This document shows positions 1-9,001 of a stretch of DNA of 64,000 nucleotides, piece by piece. The translations under genes were made by a program, and so were the position numbers. The notes beneath the pieces are model-generated. The model was not told the origin of the DNA, did no database searches, and saw only the letters and a program-made list of their open reading frames with translations. Location: positions 434,001 through 498,000 of the forward strand of contig NZ_CP087196.1 of the NCBI RefSeq assembly GCF_024749285.1, in the 5' to 3' direction. Position 1 is the first letter of the stretch. Every line of letters starts with the position of its first letter. The stretch is from Pseudomonas sp. B21-015. Its GTDB lineage: Bacteria; Pseudomonadota; Gammaproteobacteria; Pseudomonadales; Pseudomonadaceae.

Positions 1-41
1 TCTGCATGATGGGCGGTTCGCTCTGGGCTGTGCCAAAGAAA

Positions 42-70
42 ACGCTGGGTAGCCGGCACTCCCCAGCGTC
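42..70 (-). terminator. Intrinsic terminator of the 23-residue small gene
   Basis: An 8-bp perfect stem (ACGCTGGG at 42-49, CCCAGCGT at 62-69) is followed, reading the minus strand, by the T-rich run TTTTCTTT. It starts 9 bp after the stop codon of the small gene at 79-150, so it closes that transcription unit. Nothing recognisable lies in 1-41. Confidence 0.75.
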
Positions 71-78
71 TCATTTAC

Positions 79-150
79 TTAGCGGGCTTTTGGCGCAACC
101 AGAAAAGCCAGATTAGCGATCTTGTTAGCTTCCAGAGTAATTGCTTTCAT
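79..150 (-). CDS. Small protein of 23 residues, function unknown
   Basis: This short frame starts MKAITLEANKIANL and ends in a basic tail (PKAR). I do not recognise it. It is probably real because all parts of a transcription unit are present: a sigma70-like promoter (202-229), a strong Shine-Dalgarno AAGGAG at 158-163 with 7 nt before the ATG, and an intrinsic terminator 9 bp after the stop. The middle of the peptide (IANLAFLVA) is hydrophobic and could form a short amphipathic or membrane-associated helix. There is no signal peptide and no cysteine. It could be a regulatory small protein, a type I toxin-like peptide, a precursor peptide or a leader. The terminator directly after it argues against a leader for a downstream gene. 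Confidence 0.7.
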   Translation of the reverse strand: MKAITLEANKIANLAFLVAPKAR

Positions 151-201
151 GTTTTGACTCCTTGTCATTGATAGTGAGTGTCACTTTGCGGTGACAACTC
201 A

Positions 202-229
202 ATCATAGGCTGTAATGAACGCTTATCAA
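202..229 (-). promoter_or_regulatory. Sigma70-type promoter of the small gene
   Basis: Read on the minus strand, TTGATA (224-229) is separated by 16 bp from TATGAT (202-207). Transcription should start near 195. The first bases of the transcript contain GTCAC-CGCAAA-GTGAC (180-195), a 5-bp hairpin that may stabilise the 5' end or act as an operator. A further inverted repeat, TGTTCCA (248-254) and TGGAACA (282-288), lies about 20 bp upstream of the -35 box and may bind a regulator. Confidence 0.6.
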
Positions 230-404
230 GGGGGTATTAAGTAGGAATGTTCCAGTAATTTTGTCGGAGCGATCTTACGGTTGGAACAGGTTTGTAAGTT
301 ATGTTCTTTCAAATAAAAGATGCAGGGAAACGTCCTGCAAGTCTGTAGGGCTGCAGAGTAAGAAGTTGGGGTTGAAGAGTCGGTGCTGCGGCGTTGGAAC
401 GGCT

Positions 405-430
405 GACGGAGAGCCTGTGGGCTCCCCGTC
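405..430 (-). terminator. Hairpin downstream of rlmI
   Basis: GACGGAGAGCC (405-415) and GGCTCCCCGTC (420-430) pair at 10 of 11 positions around a 4-nt loop, 12 bp after the rlmI stop codon. No T-run follows on the minus strand, so it may be a 3'-end stabiliser rather than an intrinsic terminator. The remaining gap, about 290-404, shows only a weak 6-bp stem at 320-338 and no gene. Confidence 0.4.
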
Positions 431-442
431 AAACCAGCGTAC

Positions 443-1639
443 TCAGCTGTTTGGCAGCAGACGGCAGGTGATGCTCTTGATGTAACGAGTCTCGGCAATC
501 GCCGGGTGTACCGGGTGATCCGGGCCTTGACCGCCACGCTCCAGCATCTGGATGTTGCGGTCCAGGTGACGGGCGCTGGTCAGCAGGATGTTCTGCAGAT
601 CGTCTTCCGGCAGGTGCATCGAGCACGAGGCGCTGACCAGAATGCCGTCCTTGCTGAGCAGGCGCATGGCTTGCTCGTTCAGACGACGGTAGGCGCCTTC
701 ACCGTTTTTCATGTCTTTCTTGCGTTTGATGAAAGCAGGAGGGTCGGCCACGATGACGTCGAAACGTTCTTCGCTGGCTTTCAGCTCTTTCAGGGCTTCG
801 AACACGTCGCCTTCGATGCAGGTCATTTTTTCAGCGAAACCGTTCAGTGCGGCGTTGCGCTCCACGCCGTCGAGGGCGAAGGCCGAAGCATCGACGCAGA
901 ACACTTCACTGGCGCCGAAGGCGGCCGCTTGCACGCCCCAGCCGCCGATGTAGCTGTACAAGTCCAGCACGCGCTTGCCTTTGGCATAAGGTGCCAGACG
1001 CGCGCGGTTCATGCGGTGGTCGTAGAACCAGCCGGTTTTCTGTCCCTGGATGACAGGCGCTTCGAACTTCACGCCGTTCTCTTCCAGCGCCACCCATTCC
1101 GGCACCAGGCCGAACACGGTTTCGACATAGCGATTGAGGCCTTCGGCGTCACGGGCAGCGGAGTCGTTCTTGAACAGAATGCCGCTTGGCTTGAGCACTT
1201 GGGTCAGTGCCGCGATCACGTCATCTTTGTGCGCTTCCATGGTCGCCGAGGCGATTTGGACCACCAGAATGTCGCCGAAACGGTCGACCACCAGGCCTGG
1301 CAGCAAGTCGGAGTCGCCATAGACCAAACGATAGAACGGCTTGTCGAACAGGCGATCGCGCAGGGACAGGGCAACGTTCAGGCGATGCACCAGCAGCGAC
1401 TTGTCCAGCGGCAACTTGATGTCGCGCGACAGCAGGCGCGCGCAGATCAGGTTGTTCGGGCTCATGGCAACGATGCCCAGCGGCTTGCCGCCGGCGGCTT
1501 CGAGAATCGCCTGATCGCCCGCCTTGAAACCGTGCAAAGGAGTAGCGGCTACATCGATTTCGTTGCTGTAAACCCACAAGTGGCCGTTTCGCAGGCGTCG
1601 GTCGGCGTTGGCTTTGAGGCGCAGGCTAGGCAGGGACAT
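443..1639 (-). CDS. rlmI: 23S rRNA (cytosine-1962) methyltransferase RlmI
   Basis: RlmI is a cytoplasmic SAM-dependent enzyme that methylates C5 of cytosine 1962 in 23S rRNA. The 398-residue protein begins with a PUA-like RNA-binding region (about 1-80). It continues with a Rossmann methyltransferase: SAM motif DLYSYIGGWG at 226-235, DPPAF at 299-303, and a catalytic cysteine in SASCS at about 339. The start MSLPSLRLKANADRR at 1639 was preferred over a longer upstream reading because GGAG precedes it and the family begins there. It is transcribed alone, with a REP doublet in the gap to the divergent HDOD gene. Confidence 0.93.
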   Translation of the reverse strand: MSLPSLRLKANADRRLRNGHLWVYSNEIDVAATPLHGFKAGDQAILEAAGGKPLGIVAMSPNNLICARLLSRDIKLPLDKSLLVHRLNVALSLRDRLFDKPFYRLVYGDSDLLPGLVVDRFGDILVVQIASATMEAHKDDVIAALTQVLKPSGILFKNDSAARDAEGLNRYVETVFGLVPEWVALEENGVKFEAPVIQGQKTGWFYDHRMNRARLAPYAKGKRVLDLYSYIGGWGVQAAAFGASEVFCVDASAFALDGVERNAALNGFAEKMTCIEGDVFEALKELKASEERFDVIVADPPAFIKRKKDMKNGEGAYRRLNEQAMRLLSKDGILVSASCSMHLPEDDLQNILLTSARHLDRNIQMLERGGQGPDHPVHPAIAETRYIKSITCRLLPNS

Positions 1640-1730
1640 GACGTCGCTCCGGAAAAAAGAGCGGGAGTATAGCGTGTTGCGCAAGGGCTCGGCTTGGCGG
1701 ATGGACATGCGGTGAGGGGGCCTGCAACTT

Positions 1731-1820
1731 GTGGGAGCGAGCCTGCTCGCGATGACGGCGGTACATTCAGCATCAATGTTGGCTAATCCGACGCTATCGC
1801 GAGCAGGCTCGCTCCCACAG
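1731..1820. repeat. REP doublet
   Basis: Two inverted copies of GTGGGAGCGAGCCTGCTCGC separated by about 45 bp form a typical Pseudomonas REP pair. Each arm is itself palindromic around GCCTGCTCGC. It lies between two divergent genes, where REPs are less common than at gene ends. Confidence 0.85.
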
Positions 1821-1930
1821 GGAGTGCATTTGTTCTGGGCAATAAATGAAATTTCGGCGACATAACTGCGGATGTGTCGGACCCATCTTTTTAAGGGTTA
1901 GAATCCCCGCCTGACCCGGAGTGCGTACTG

Positions 1931-2797
1931 ATGTCCCAAGAACTGACGACCGAACAGATTCAACAGTCCCTGCAAGGCATCAGCGTGCCGGCCCAGCCGC
2001 AGATCATGGTGGATCTGCAGATGGAGCAGTACATGCCCGACCCGGACCTGGAGGTGATCGCCAAGCTGATCTCCCAGGACCCAGGTCTTTCCGGCGCCTT
2101 GCTGAAGATCGTCAACTCGCCGTACTACGGTTTGAGTAACAAGATCACCGCGATCCAGCGGGCAGTGAACCTGTTGGGCAGCCGTTCGATCATCAACCTG
2201 ATCAATGCGCAATCGATCAAGGGTGAGCTGAACGACGACGCCATCGTCACCCTCAACCGTTTCTGGGACACGGCACAGGACGTGGCGATGACGTGCCTGA
2301 CCCTGGCCAAGCGTGTCGGCGTCCAGGCTGGTGATGAGGCCTATGCGCTGGGGCTGTTCCACGATTGCGGCATCCCGTTGATGCTCAAGAAATTCCCCGA
2401 TTACATGAAAGTGCTGGAACAGGCCTATGGCAACGCCAGCGCCGAATGTCGCGTGGTGGATACCGAGAACAAGCAATACAACACCAACCACGCCGTGGTC
2501 GGGTATTACACCGCAAAATCCTGGCGCCTGCCCGAACATGTCACCCAGGCCATTGCCAATCATCACAACGCCCTGGCCATTTTCAGCGATGAGTCGTCCC
2601 GCAATACGCCGCTGAAAAATCTGCTGGCGCTCCTGAAGATGGCCGAACACATTTGCGCCTCTTTCCGGGTACTGGGTAACCAGTCCGAAGACCATGAATG
2701 GAACCTCGTCGGGCCCCTGGTGCTCGATTACATCGGTTTATCGGAATACGATTTCGAAACCCAGAAACAAGAGATTCGCGACCTCGCCACTCGTTGA
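1931..2797 (+). CDS. HDOD domain protein
   Basis: This 288-residue protein consists almost wholly of an HDOD domain, a relative of HD phosphohydrolases found in bacterial signalling proteins. Residues about 20-220 carry the helical HDOD core (MVDLQMEQYMPDPDLEVIAK, LLKIVNSPYYG) and an HDCG element at 144-147, but not a full HD metal-site series, so enzymatic activity is doubtful. There is no transmembrane segment. A -10 box TAGAAT is seen at 1899-1904, and CCGGAG precedes the ATG. mutM follows after 30 bp, so the two may be cotranscribed. Confidence 0.85.
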   Translation: MSQELTTEQIQQSLQGISVPAQPQIMVDLQMEQYMPDPDLEVIAKLISQDPGLSGALLKIVNSPYYGLSNKITAIQRAVNLLGSRSIINLINAQSIKGELNDDAIVTLNRFWDTAQDVAMTCLTLAKRVGVQAGDEAYALGLFHDCGIPLMLKKFPDYMKVLEQAYGNASAECRVVDTENKQYNTNHAVVGYYTAKSWRLPEHVTQAIANHHNALAIFSDESSRNTPLKNLLALLKMAEHICASFRVLGNQSEDHEWNLVGPLVLDYIGLSEYDFETQKQEIRDLATR

Positions 2798-2827
2798 GTG
2801 TCGAACCTCGCCTGATTCGAGAGCCCC

Positions 2828-3640
2828 ATGCCTGAATTGCCGGAAGTCGAAACCACCCGCCGCGGAATTGCACCGCATCTGGAAGGCCAGCGCGTCAGCC
2901 GGGTGATCGTTCGCGAGCGCCGTCTGCGCTGGCCGATCCCCGAAGACCTGGATGTGCGGCTGTCCGGGCAGCGCATCGTGCTGGTGGAGCGGCGCGCCAA
3001 GTACCTGTTGATCAATGCCGAAGTCGGCACGTTGATCAGCCATTTGGGCATGTCGGGGAATCTGCGACTGGTGGAAGCCGGCATGCCGGCGGCCAAGCAT
3101 GAGCATGTGGACATCGAACTGGAATCGGGCCTGGCCCTGCGTTACACCGACCCGCGACGGTTTGGGGCGATGCTCTGGAGTCTCGACCCGCTGAACCACG
3201 AACTGCTGGTTCGCCTGGGGCCGGAGCCGTTGACCGATCTGTTCGACGGCGAGCGACTGTTCCAGCAATCCCGTGGGCGTTCCATGGCGGTCAAACCGTT
3301 CATCATGGACAACGCGGTGGTGGTCGGTGTCGGCAATATCTACGCAACCGAAGCGCTGTTTGCTGCCGGTATCGACCCGCGCCGCGAAGCCAAGAGCATT
3401 TCACGGGCGCGCTATTTGAAGCTGGCGATCGAGATCAAGCGCATCCTGGCCCTGGCCATCGAACGGGGCGGTACCACGTTGCGGGACTTTATCGGCGGTG
3501 ACGGTCAGCCAGGTTACTTCCAGCAGGAACTGTTTGTGTATGGCCGTGGCGGTGAACACTGCAAGGTCTGTGGCACCGGGCTGCGGGAAGTCAAGCTGGG
3601 GCAGCGCGCCAGCGTCTTTTGCCCGCGTTGTCAGAGCTGA
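2828..3640 (+). CDS. mutM: Formamidopyrimidine-DNA glycosylase MutM (Fpg)
   Basis: MutM excises 8-oxoguanine and formamidopyrimidines from DNA and nicks the strand by beta/delta elimination. The 270 residues start [12 protein letters not shown], giving the catalytic N-terminal proline (after Met removal) and Glu3. The C-terminal zinc finger reads CKVC with a later CPRC, and the H2TH region lies before it. Length is normal for the family. It lies 30 bp after the HDOD gene on the same strand. Confidence 0.95.
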   Translation: MPELPEVETTRRGIAPHLEGQRVSRVIVRERRLRWPIPEDLDVRLSGQRIVLVERRAKYLLINAEVGTLISHLGMSGNLRLVEAGMPAAKHEHVDIELESGLALRYTDPRRFGAMLWSLDPLNHELLVRLGPEPLTDLFDGERLFQQSRGRSMAVKPFIMDNAVVVGVGNIYATEALFAAGIDPRREAKSISRARYLKLAIEIKRILALAIERGGTTLRDFIGGDGQPGYFQQELFVYGRGGEHCKVCGTGLREVKLGQRASVFCPRCQS

Positions 3641-3694
3641 TATCGGCTACGGTCTATAGTCAGTGTTCTCACTGCATAGCCGAAGGACCGTGCC

Positions 3695-4018
3695 ATGAAT
3701 CTGTTTCGAACCTTTGTCGTTGCGCTGTTACTGAGCGTCGGTGCGCCCGCGCTGGCGGCTGAGAACGGCAGCGGCGACCCGCGTTACACCATCCAGAACC
3801 CGCCAGCCTACGCCATGCTTGGCGATCTACTGATTGCCCGACCGTTGCTGGTGGTGGCGACAGTGATCGGTGCCGGGGCGTTTGTGGTGTCGCTGCCGTT
3901 TACCGCGCTGGGTGGTGGCATTGGCGATGCGGGGCAGGCGTTGGTGGTCGACCCGGCGAAAGCGGCGTTTGTGCGGTGTCTGGGGTGCATCGGGGAAGGG
4001 TTTGAGCAGCGGGAGTGA
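3695..4018 (+). CDS. Small exported or inner-membrane protein, unknown function
   Basis: This 107-residue protein has a clear signal peptide ([22 protein letters not shown]). One hydrophobic segment follows at about 50-72 ([19 protein letters not shown]), then a soluble tail with the cysteine pair RCLGCIG. Relatives in Pseudomonas are often labelled as transporter-like, but one membrane segment gives no support for transport. It was probably acquired or kept as a single gene: a palindrome starting 9 bp downstream can serve as its terminator. Confidence 0.7.
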   Translation: MNLFRTFVVALLLSVGAPALAAENGSGDPRYTIQNPPAYAMLGDLLIARPLLVVATVIGAGAFVVSLPFTALGGGIGDAGQALVVDPAKAAFVRCLGCIGEGFEQRE

Positions 4019-4027
4019 AGCAGAATC

Positions 4028-4103
4028 AAAAGATCGCAGCCTTCGGCAGCTCCTGCTGGTGTACGCATTCCAGGGTAGGAGCTGCCGAAGGCTGCGATCT
4101 TTT
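4028..4103. repeat. Long palindromic repeat (AAAAGATCGCAGCC family)
   Basis: AAAAGATCGCAGCCTTCGGC and its inverse flank a short centre. With the A- and T-runs at the ends, the element can act as a bidirectional terminator between the convergent small envelope gene and the ferredoxin gene. Related copies occur at 4486-4514 and in the composite at 27710-27846. Confidence 0.85.
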
Positions 4104-4110
4104 CAGGCTT

Positions 4111-4452
<342 letters not shown>

Positions 4453-4485
4453 TCAAGTGCAGCGATCGAAGATTGCGGTAGCCGC

Positions 4486-5077
<592 letters not shown>

Positions 5078-5105
5078 CTATAGACGATGGGAATATTCCG
5101 CGTTT

Positions 5106-6701
5106 TCATGGGTTTTTCAAACGTTCGGCCAGTGAATTCGCCAGTTGCGCCGTCAGCCCGTAGACCGATAATTGTGGGTTTGCGCCAATGCTGGTGGGGA
5201 ATAGCGAGCCATCGTGAATCGACAGATTGCGCAGTTGGTGATGTCGGCCGAGGCTGTCGGTCACGGCGTTTTTCGGGTCTTCGCCCATGGCACAACCGCC
5301 CATCACATGAGCACTGCCCAGGCGCGTGCGATACAACTCAAGGCTCAGGCCATCTATCAGCGTGCGCGCTTCGGCGAGGGTTTTCACGTAGCGCGCGTCG
5401 GCGTGCATCGGCATCACGGCGTTGGCGCCACCGGCAAACTGGATCTCGGCCATGCTGTGGAACGCCCGGCGCAACCCATCCCAGGCGTAGGGTGAAACCT
5501 GATAGTCGAGCACTGGCGTGCCGTCACCGCGCAATTCGACACTGCCGCCAGGGCTGTCTGGGTGAAAACCGTCCCGCAGCAACGCCAGCATGGCGTGGGT
5601 GTGCGGCAGGTTTTCCATGTGCCGGGCGTTTTCCGTGCCGAAGCCGCCGAGCAGGGTGCTGGCCAGCGCCGGGTGCAGTGGTGGAACTTCCAGTTTGTAG
5701 GACATTTTGCCGGTGACGCCGTCCTGCCATTGGAAATGGTCGGAATAGATCGACTGCGGCGCACCGTAGAACGGGTTGATCACCTCGTCGAACAGCCCGG
5801 CGGACATGTTCACCAAGTGCAGAAAGGTCCGTTTACCCAGGCGCTCATGAGGATCCGGCGCCTCGGAGCGCAACAGCAGTGCCGGGCTGTTGATCCCGCC
5901 GCCGGCCAGTACGTAATGCCGTGCCTTGACCTTAATCGTGCGTCCGGTTGGCGCAACACAACGCTCATCCATCGCCACACAGTGCAGGCCTGTGACCTTG
6001 CCGTCGTTAATCGACAGTTTTTCGGCGCGGGCCAGATAGAGCAGCTCGCCGCCTTTTTCCAGGGTCGCCGGGATGGTCGTGACCAGCATCGATTGCTTGG
6101 CGTTGGTCGGGCAACCCATGCCGCAGTAGCCGATATTCCAGCAGCCACGCACATTGCGCGGAATCACATGCCAGACGTAGCCGAGTTTTTCGCAACCTTT
6201 GCGGATGACATCGTTGTTGGCGTTGGGCGGCACCCTCCACGGGGCGACGCCCAGGCGTTGTTCCATGTGCTCGAACCAGGGCGCCATCTCGGCCGGCGTG
6301 TGGCCTTTGACGTCATGCTCTTTGGCCCAGTGTTCCAGCGTCGGGTCCGGGGTGCGAAAGCTCGAGGTCCAGTTGATCAACGTGGTGCCGCCCACCGCCC
6401 GACCCTGGAGGATGGTGATCGCACCGTCCTTGCTCATGCGCCCGATGCCTTCCTGATAGAGGCTGGTGTAGGCCTGGTCTTCGAGCATCTTGAAGTCACT
6501 GCTGGTTTTGAGTGGACCTTCTTCGATCAGCAACACCTTGTAGCCGGCGGCGCTGAGGATTTCGGCGGTGGTCCCGCCGCCGGCACCGCTGCCGATGATC
6601 GCCACGTCCGCGTCGAGGGTCAGGTCCTGGGTCAGTTGCGAACCGTTGTAGGTTTTCCAGCCACGGGCCAGGCCTTCGCGGAACAGATCGGGTACGGGCA
6701 T
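5106..6701 (-). CDS. laoA: GMC-family long-chain alcohol dehydrogenase LaoA
   Basis: A 531-residue flavoprotein of the glucose-methanol-choline oxidoreductase family. The FAD-binding Rossmann motif GSGAGGG lies near residue 37, and the C-terminal GMC region contains HVMGGCAMG and GANPQLSVYGLTAQLANSL. Its neighbours, a Tat lipoprotein, an aldehyde dehydrogenase and a TetR regulator, match the laoABCR system of P. aeruginosa, which oxidises long-chain alcohols. It has no signal peptide, so if it works in the periplasm it probably travels with LaoB. It is the last gene of the laoC-laoB-laoA order, with a REP doublet between laoB and laoA. Confidence 0.85.
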   Translation of the reverse strand: MPVPDLFREGLARGWKTYNGSQLTQDLTLDADVAIIGSGAGGGTTAEILSAAGYKVLLIEEGPLKTSSDFKMLEDQAYTSLYQEGIGRMSKDGAITILQGRAVGGTTLINWTSSFRTPDPTLEHWAKEHDVKGHTPAEMAPWFEHMEQRLGVAPWRVPPNANNDVIRKGCEKLGYVWHVIPRNVRGCWNIGYCGMGCPTNAKQSMLVTTIPATLEKGGELLYLARAEKLSINDGKVTGLHCVAMDERCVAPTGRTIKVKARHYVLAGGGINSPALLLRSEAPDPHERLGKRTFLHLVNMSAGLFDEVINPFYGAPQSIYSDHFQWQDGVTGKMSYKLEVPPLHPALASTLLGGFGTENARHMENLPHTHAMLALLRDGFHPDSPGGSVELRGDGTPVLDYQVSPYAWDGLRRAFHSMAEIQFAGGANAVMPMHADARYVKTLAEARTLIDGLSLELYRTRLGSAHVMGGCAMGEDPKNAVTDSLGRHHQLRNLSIHDGSLFPTSIGANPQLSVYGLTAQLANSLAERLKNP

Positions 6702-6750
6702 GTATGGGTTCTCTTATTATTTTGGATTTGGTGGTGATGCGGCTGACGCC

Positions 6751-6842
6751 ATCGCGGGCAAGCCACGCACCCACAGGTTTGAGTCGTTCACAAAAGGGCT
6801 GGCCACCTCAAACCCTGTGGGAGCGTGGCTTGCCCGCGATAG
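6751..6842. repeat. REP doublet between laoB and laoA
   Basis: ATCGCGGGCAAGCCACGC and the inverse GCGTGGCTTGCCCGCGAT flank about 55 bp. It sits inside the presumed laoCBA operon and may affect the relative amount of laoA transcript. Confidence 0.85.
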
Positions 6843-6855
6843 GGTCGCCACGATT

Positions 6856-7401
6856 TCAAACGGTTGGCGGCCCCGGATATCCGCAATGCACCCACGACTC
6901 CGCCCGGCTGTACCACGCCATCATCACCATTTGCAGCAATGAGCTATGCCCCATGCGCAACAGGCTTAACGAACTGTTTTCCCAACGATCAAGAAAGTGC
7001 CGGATCTGTTCGCTGCTGGCGTTTTCCCAACTGCCCCATACCCCGGTCAGTGGGCCACGGGTGATGCTCATCTCCAACACATCAAACAATTGCCCGGTCA
7101 GTTTGAGCATTTCCGGCGACAGGTGATTCAGTCCGTTATCAAGGCCGTGCAGGGTCTCGGCGACGGCGGCCGGCACTTTCTCGACGATCATGGCGCCGTC
7201 GAGCATCACCGGGATCAGTGCCCGCAGAAACAGCAGGTCACTGCTGCGCAGAATCGCGAAACCGCTGGCCGGGGTGCTCGACGAGCAGCCGCTGAGGCTC
7301 GCGCCTAATCCGGCCGTGGCCAGAAAAGCGCTGGCGCCGAGGCTGAGTTCAAGCAGGCCGCGCCGCGACAGCGCGGGTGTATCGGACAGGCTTGGGCTCA
7401 T
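6856..7401 (-). CDS. laoB: LaoB, Tat-exported lipoprotein partner of LaoA
   Basis: A 181-residue protein with a twin-arginine signal (SRRGLLELSLGA) and a lipobox at the end of the hydrophobic stretch (SLSGC). This predicts export folded through Tat and lipid attachment. The rest is helical and resembles the small subunits that pair with GMC flavoproteins, such as gluconate dehydrogenase subunit 3. It lies 28 bp after laoC and 154 bp before laoA on the same strand. I infer that it carries or anchors LaoA, which has no export signal. Confidence 0.78.
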   Translation of the reverse strand: MSPSLSDTPALSRRGLLELSLGASAFLATAGLGASLSGCSSSTPASGFAILRSSDLLFLRALIPVMLDGAMIVEKVPAAVAETLHGLDNGLNHLSPEMLKLTGQLFDVLEMSITRGPLTGVWGSWENASSEQIRHFLDRWENSSLSLLRMGHSSLLQMVMMAWYSRAESWVHCGYPGPPTV

Positions 7402-7429
7402 TATTGTTATTACCCGGCGGTGATGATCG

Positions 7430-8860
7430 TTAGCGGATGAATAGCTTCTGGATCAGTTTCTGAATGAATTTACCGTACGGCGGATAGATCAGCTTCGCTG
7501 CGTTGAAACGCTGTTTGATCAGTACGCCCTTGGCCTTGCTGAAGGTCAGGAAACCCTCGTGGCCGTGGTAGTGGCCCATGCCCGAGGCACCGATGCCGCC
7601 GAACGGCATGTCGTCCTGAGCAACGTGCAGCAAGGTGTCATTGAGGCAGACGCCGCCGGAATGGGTTTCGTGGAGGACGCGGTTTTGCTCGCGCTTGTCG
7701 TAGCCGAAGTAATACAGCGCCAGCGGACGAGGCCGTTGGTTGATGTAGGCAAACGCTTCATCGAGATCCTTGTACGGCACGATCGGCAGCAGCGGGCCGA
7801 AGATTTCGTCCTGCATCACCGTCATGTCGTCGCTGACGTTGAGCAGCAGGCTATGACCCATGCGTCGGCCCTGGCCCTGATCGAACAGCGGAATCAGCAG
7901 CGCGCCCTTGCTGGTGGCGTCGCTGAGGTAGCCGTTGAGCCGCGCCAGTTGTCGGTCATTGATGATGGCGGTGTAGTCCGGATTGTCGGCCAGGGTCGGA
8001 TAAAACCCGCGAACCGCCTGACGATAGGCTTCGACGAAAGAGCCTACGCGGTCTTCCGGCACCAGCGCATAGTCCGGGGCGACGCAGGTTTGCCCGGCGT
8101 TGAGGGTCTTGCCGAAAGCGATACGTTCGGCGGCGTCCTTGAGCGGGACATCGCGGGAAACGATGGCCGGGGACTTGCCGCCCAGTTCGAGGGTCACCGG
8201 CGTCAGATTCTCGGCCGCCGCGCGCATCACGTGTTTGCCGATGCTGGTGGCTCCCGTGAACAGCAAATGATCGAAACGCAGCCGCGAGAACGCCACACCG
8301 ATATCGGCCTCGCCGAGCACCACGCAGACCAGATCCTGGGGGAAAACCCGGCCCAGCAGTTCCTTGAGCAGCAAACCGGTGGCGGGGGTCGATTCGCTGA
8401 GTTTGAGCATCACCCGGTTACCCGCCGACAATGCACCCACCAACGGCCCGACGGCCAGGTAAAGGGGGTAGTTCCACGGCACGATCACTCCGACCACGCC
8501 CAACGGTTGATAAACCACTTTGGCCGACGCTGGTTGAAAGGCGAGACCGACTTTGCGTCGCGAGGTTTTCATCCAGTTTTTGAGGTGCCGGCTGGCGTAG
8601 TGAATACCGTGCAAGCTGGGCATCAATTCGGCGAGCAGGGTTTCATCGGCGCTGCGGTGGCTGAAGTCCTGGCTGATGGCGTCGATCAGGGCCTGGCGCT
8701 CATTGCTCAGCAGGTCCTTCAACGCCTTTAGCCATTGCTGGCGCTGAGCGGCGGGTGGCATCGGGTTGGCTGCATACGCTGCGCGTTGAGCGTCGAACAG
8801 GGTTTGGAGTTCGTCCAGAGGCTGCTGCAGGTTGTTCAGGTAGGCAATGTCAGCAGGCAT
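7430..8860 (-). CDS. laoC: Long-chain or coniferyl-type aldehyde dehydrogenase LaoC
   Basis: A 476-residue member of the class 3 aldehyde dehydrogenases, NAD(P)-dependent enzymes that oxidise aldehydes to acids. The catalytic glutamate is in TLELGGKSPAIV, and the catalytic cysteine in NAGQTCVAPDY. A family-3 C-terminal tail (KLIYPPYGKFIQKLIQKLF) is present. The ATG at 8860 was chosen; a GTG at 8869 is possible, and neither has a strong ribosome-binding site. It is the first gene of laoCBA, read from a promoter covered by a 26-bp palindrome. Coniferyl aldehyde dehydrogenase is the common automatic label, but the lao context is a better guide. Confidence 0.85.
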   Translation of the reverse strand: MPADIAYLNNLQQPLDELQTLFDAQRAAYAANPMPPAAQRQQWLKALKDLLSNERQALIDAISQDFSHRSADETLLAELMPSLHGIHYASRHLKNWMKTSRRKVGLAFQPASAKVVYQPLGVVGVIVPWNYPLYLAVGPLVGALSAGNRVMLKLSESTPATGLLLKELLGRVFPQDLVCVVLGEADIGVAFSRLRFDHLLFTGATSIGKHVMRAAAENLTPVTLELGGKSPAIVSRDVPLKDAAERIAFGKTLNAGQTCVAPDYALVPEDRVGSFVEAYRQAVRGFYPTLADNPDYTAIINDRQLARLNGYLSDATSKGALLIPLFDQGQGRRMGHSLLLNVSDDMTVMQDEIFGPLLPIVPYKDLDEAFAYINQRPRPLALYYFGYDKREQNRVLHETHSGGVCLNDTLLHVAQDDMPFGGIGASGMGHYHGHEGFLTFSKAKGVLIKQRFNAAKLIYPPYGKFIQKLIQKLFIR

Positions 8861-8890
8861 GGTCGGCACCGGATTTATTGGAATGAGGAA

Positions 8891-8920
8891 CTTTTTAGAG
8901 TCTATGCTCTAGAAAGTCAA
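8891..8920 (-). promoter_or_regulatory. laoC promoter with overlapping LaoR operator candidate
   Basis: On the minus strand, TTGACT (8915-8920) and TAAAAA (8892-8897) are 17 bp apart, a good sigma70 promoter for laoCBA. The plus-strand sequence CTTTTTAGAG (8891-8900), a 6-bp centre, and CTCTAGAAAG (8907-8916) form a palindrome matching at 9 of 10 arm positions. It covers the -10 box, the spacer and the edge of the -35 box. This is where a TetR repressor such as the divergent LaoR would bind. Confidence 0.65.
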
Positions 8921-9001
8921 ATGGCACTTCGGTGCAGCTTTGTTTTAACCACGGGCGGATAGGTCGTAAGATGCCCTCATCGCACAATTAAAGCTCAAGC
9001 C

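Noticed and set aside
506..1672. Long open frame on the plus strand opposite rlmI
   Set aside because: It mirrors the RlmI codons, has no recognisable motif and a low-complexity His/Gln/Val-rich composition typical of antisense frames in GC-rich DNA.
3695..4018. Multidrug transporter assignment for the small envelope protein
   Set aside because: A signal peptide and one hydrophobic segment cannot support a transporter; function left open.
8922..8935. Possible sigma54 promoter TGGCAC-N5-TGC before laoR
   Set aside because: The GG-to-GC spacing is one base short, and the sequence is better explained as a GCAC-TTCG-GTGC hairpin.
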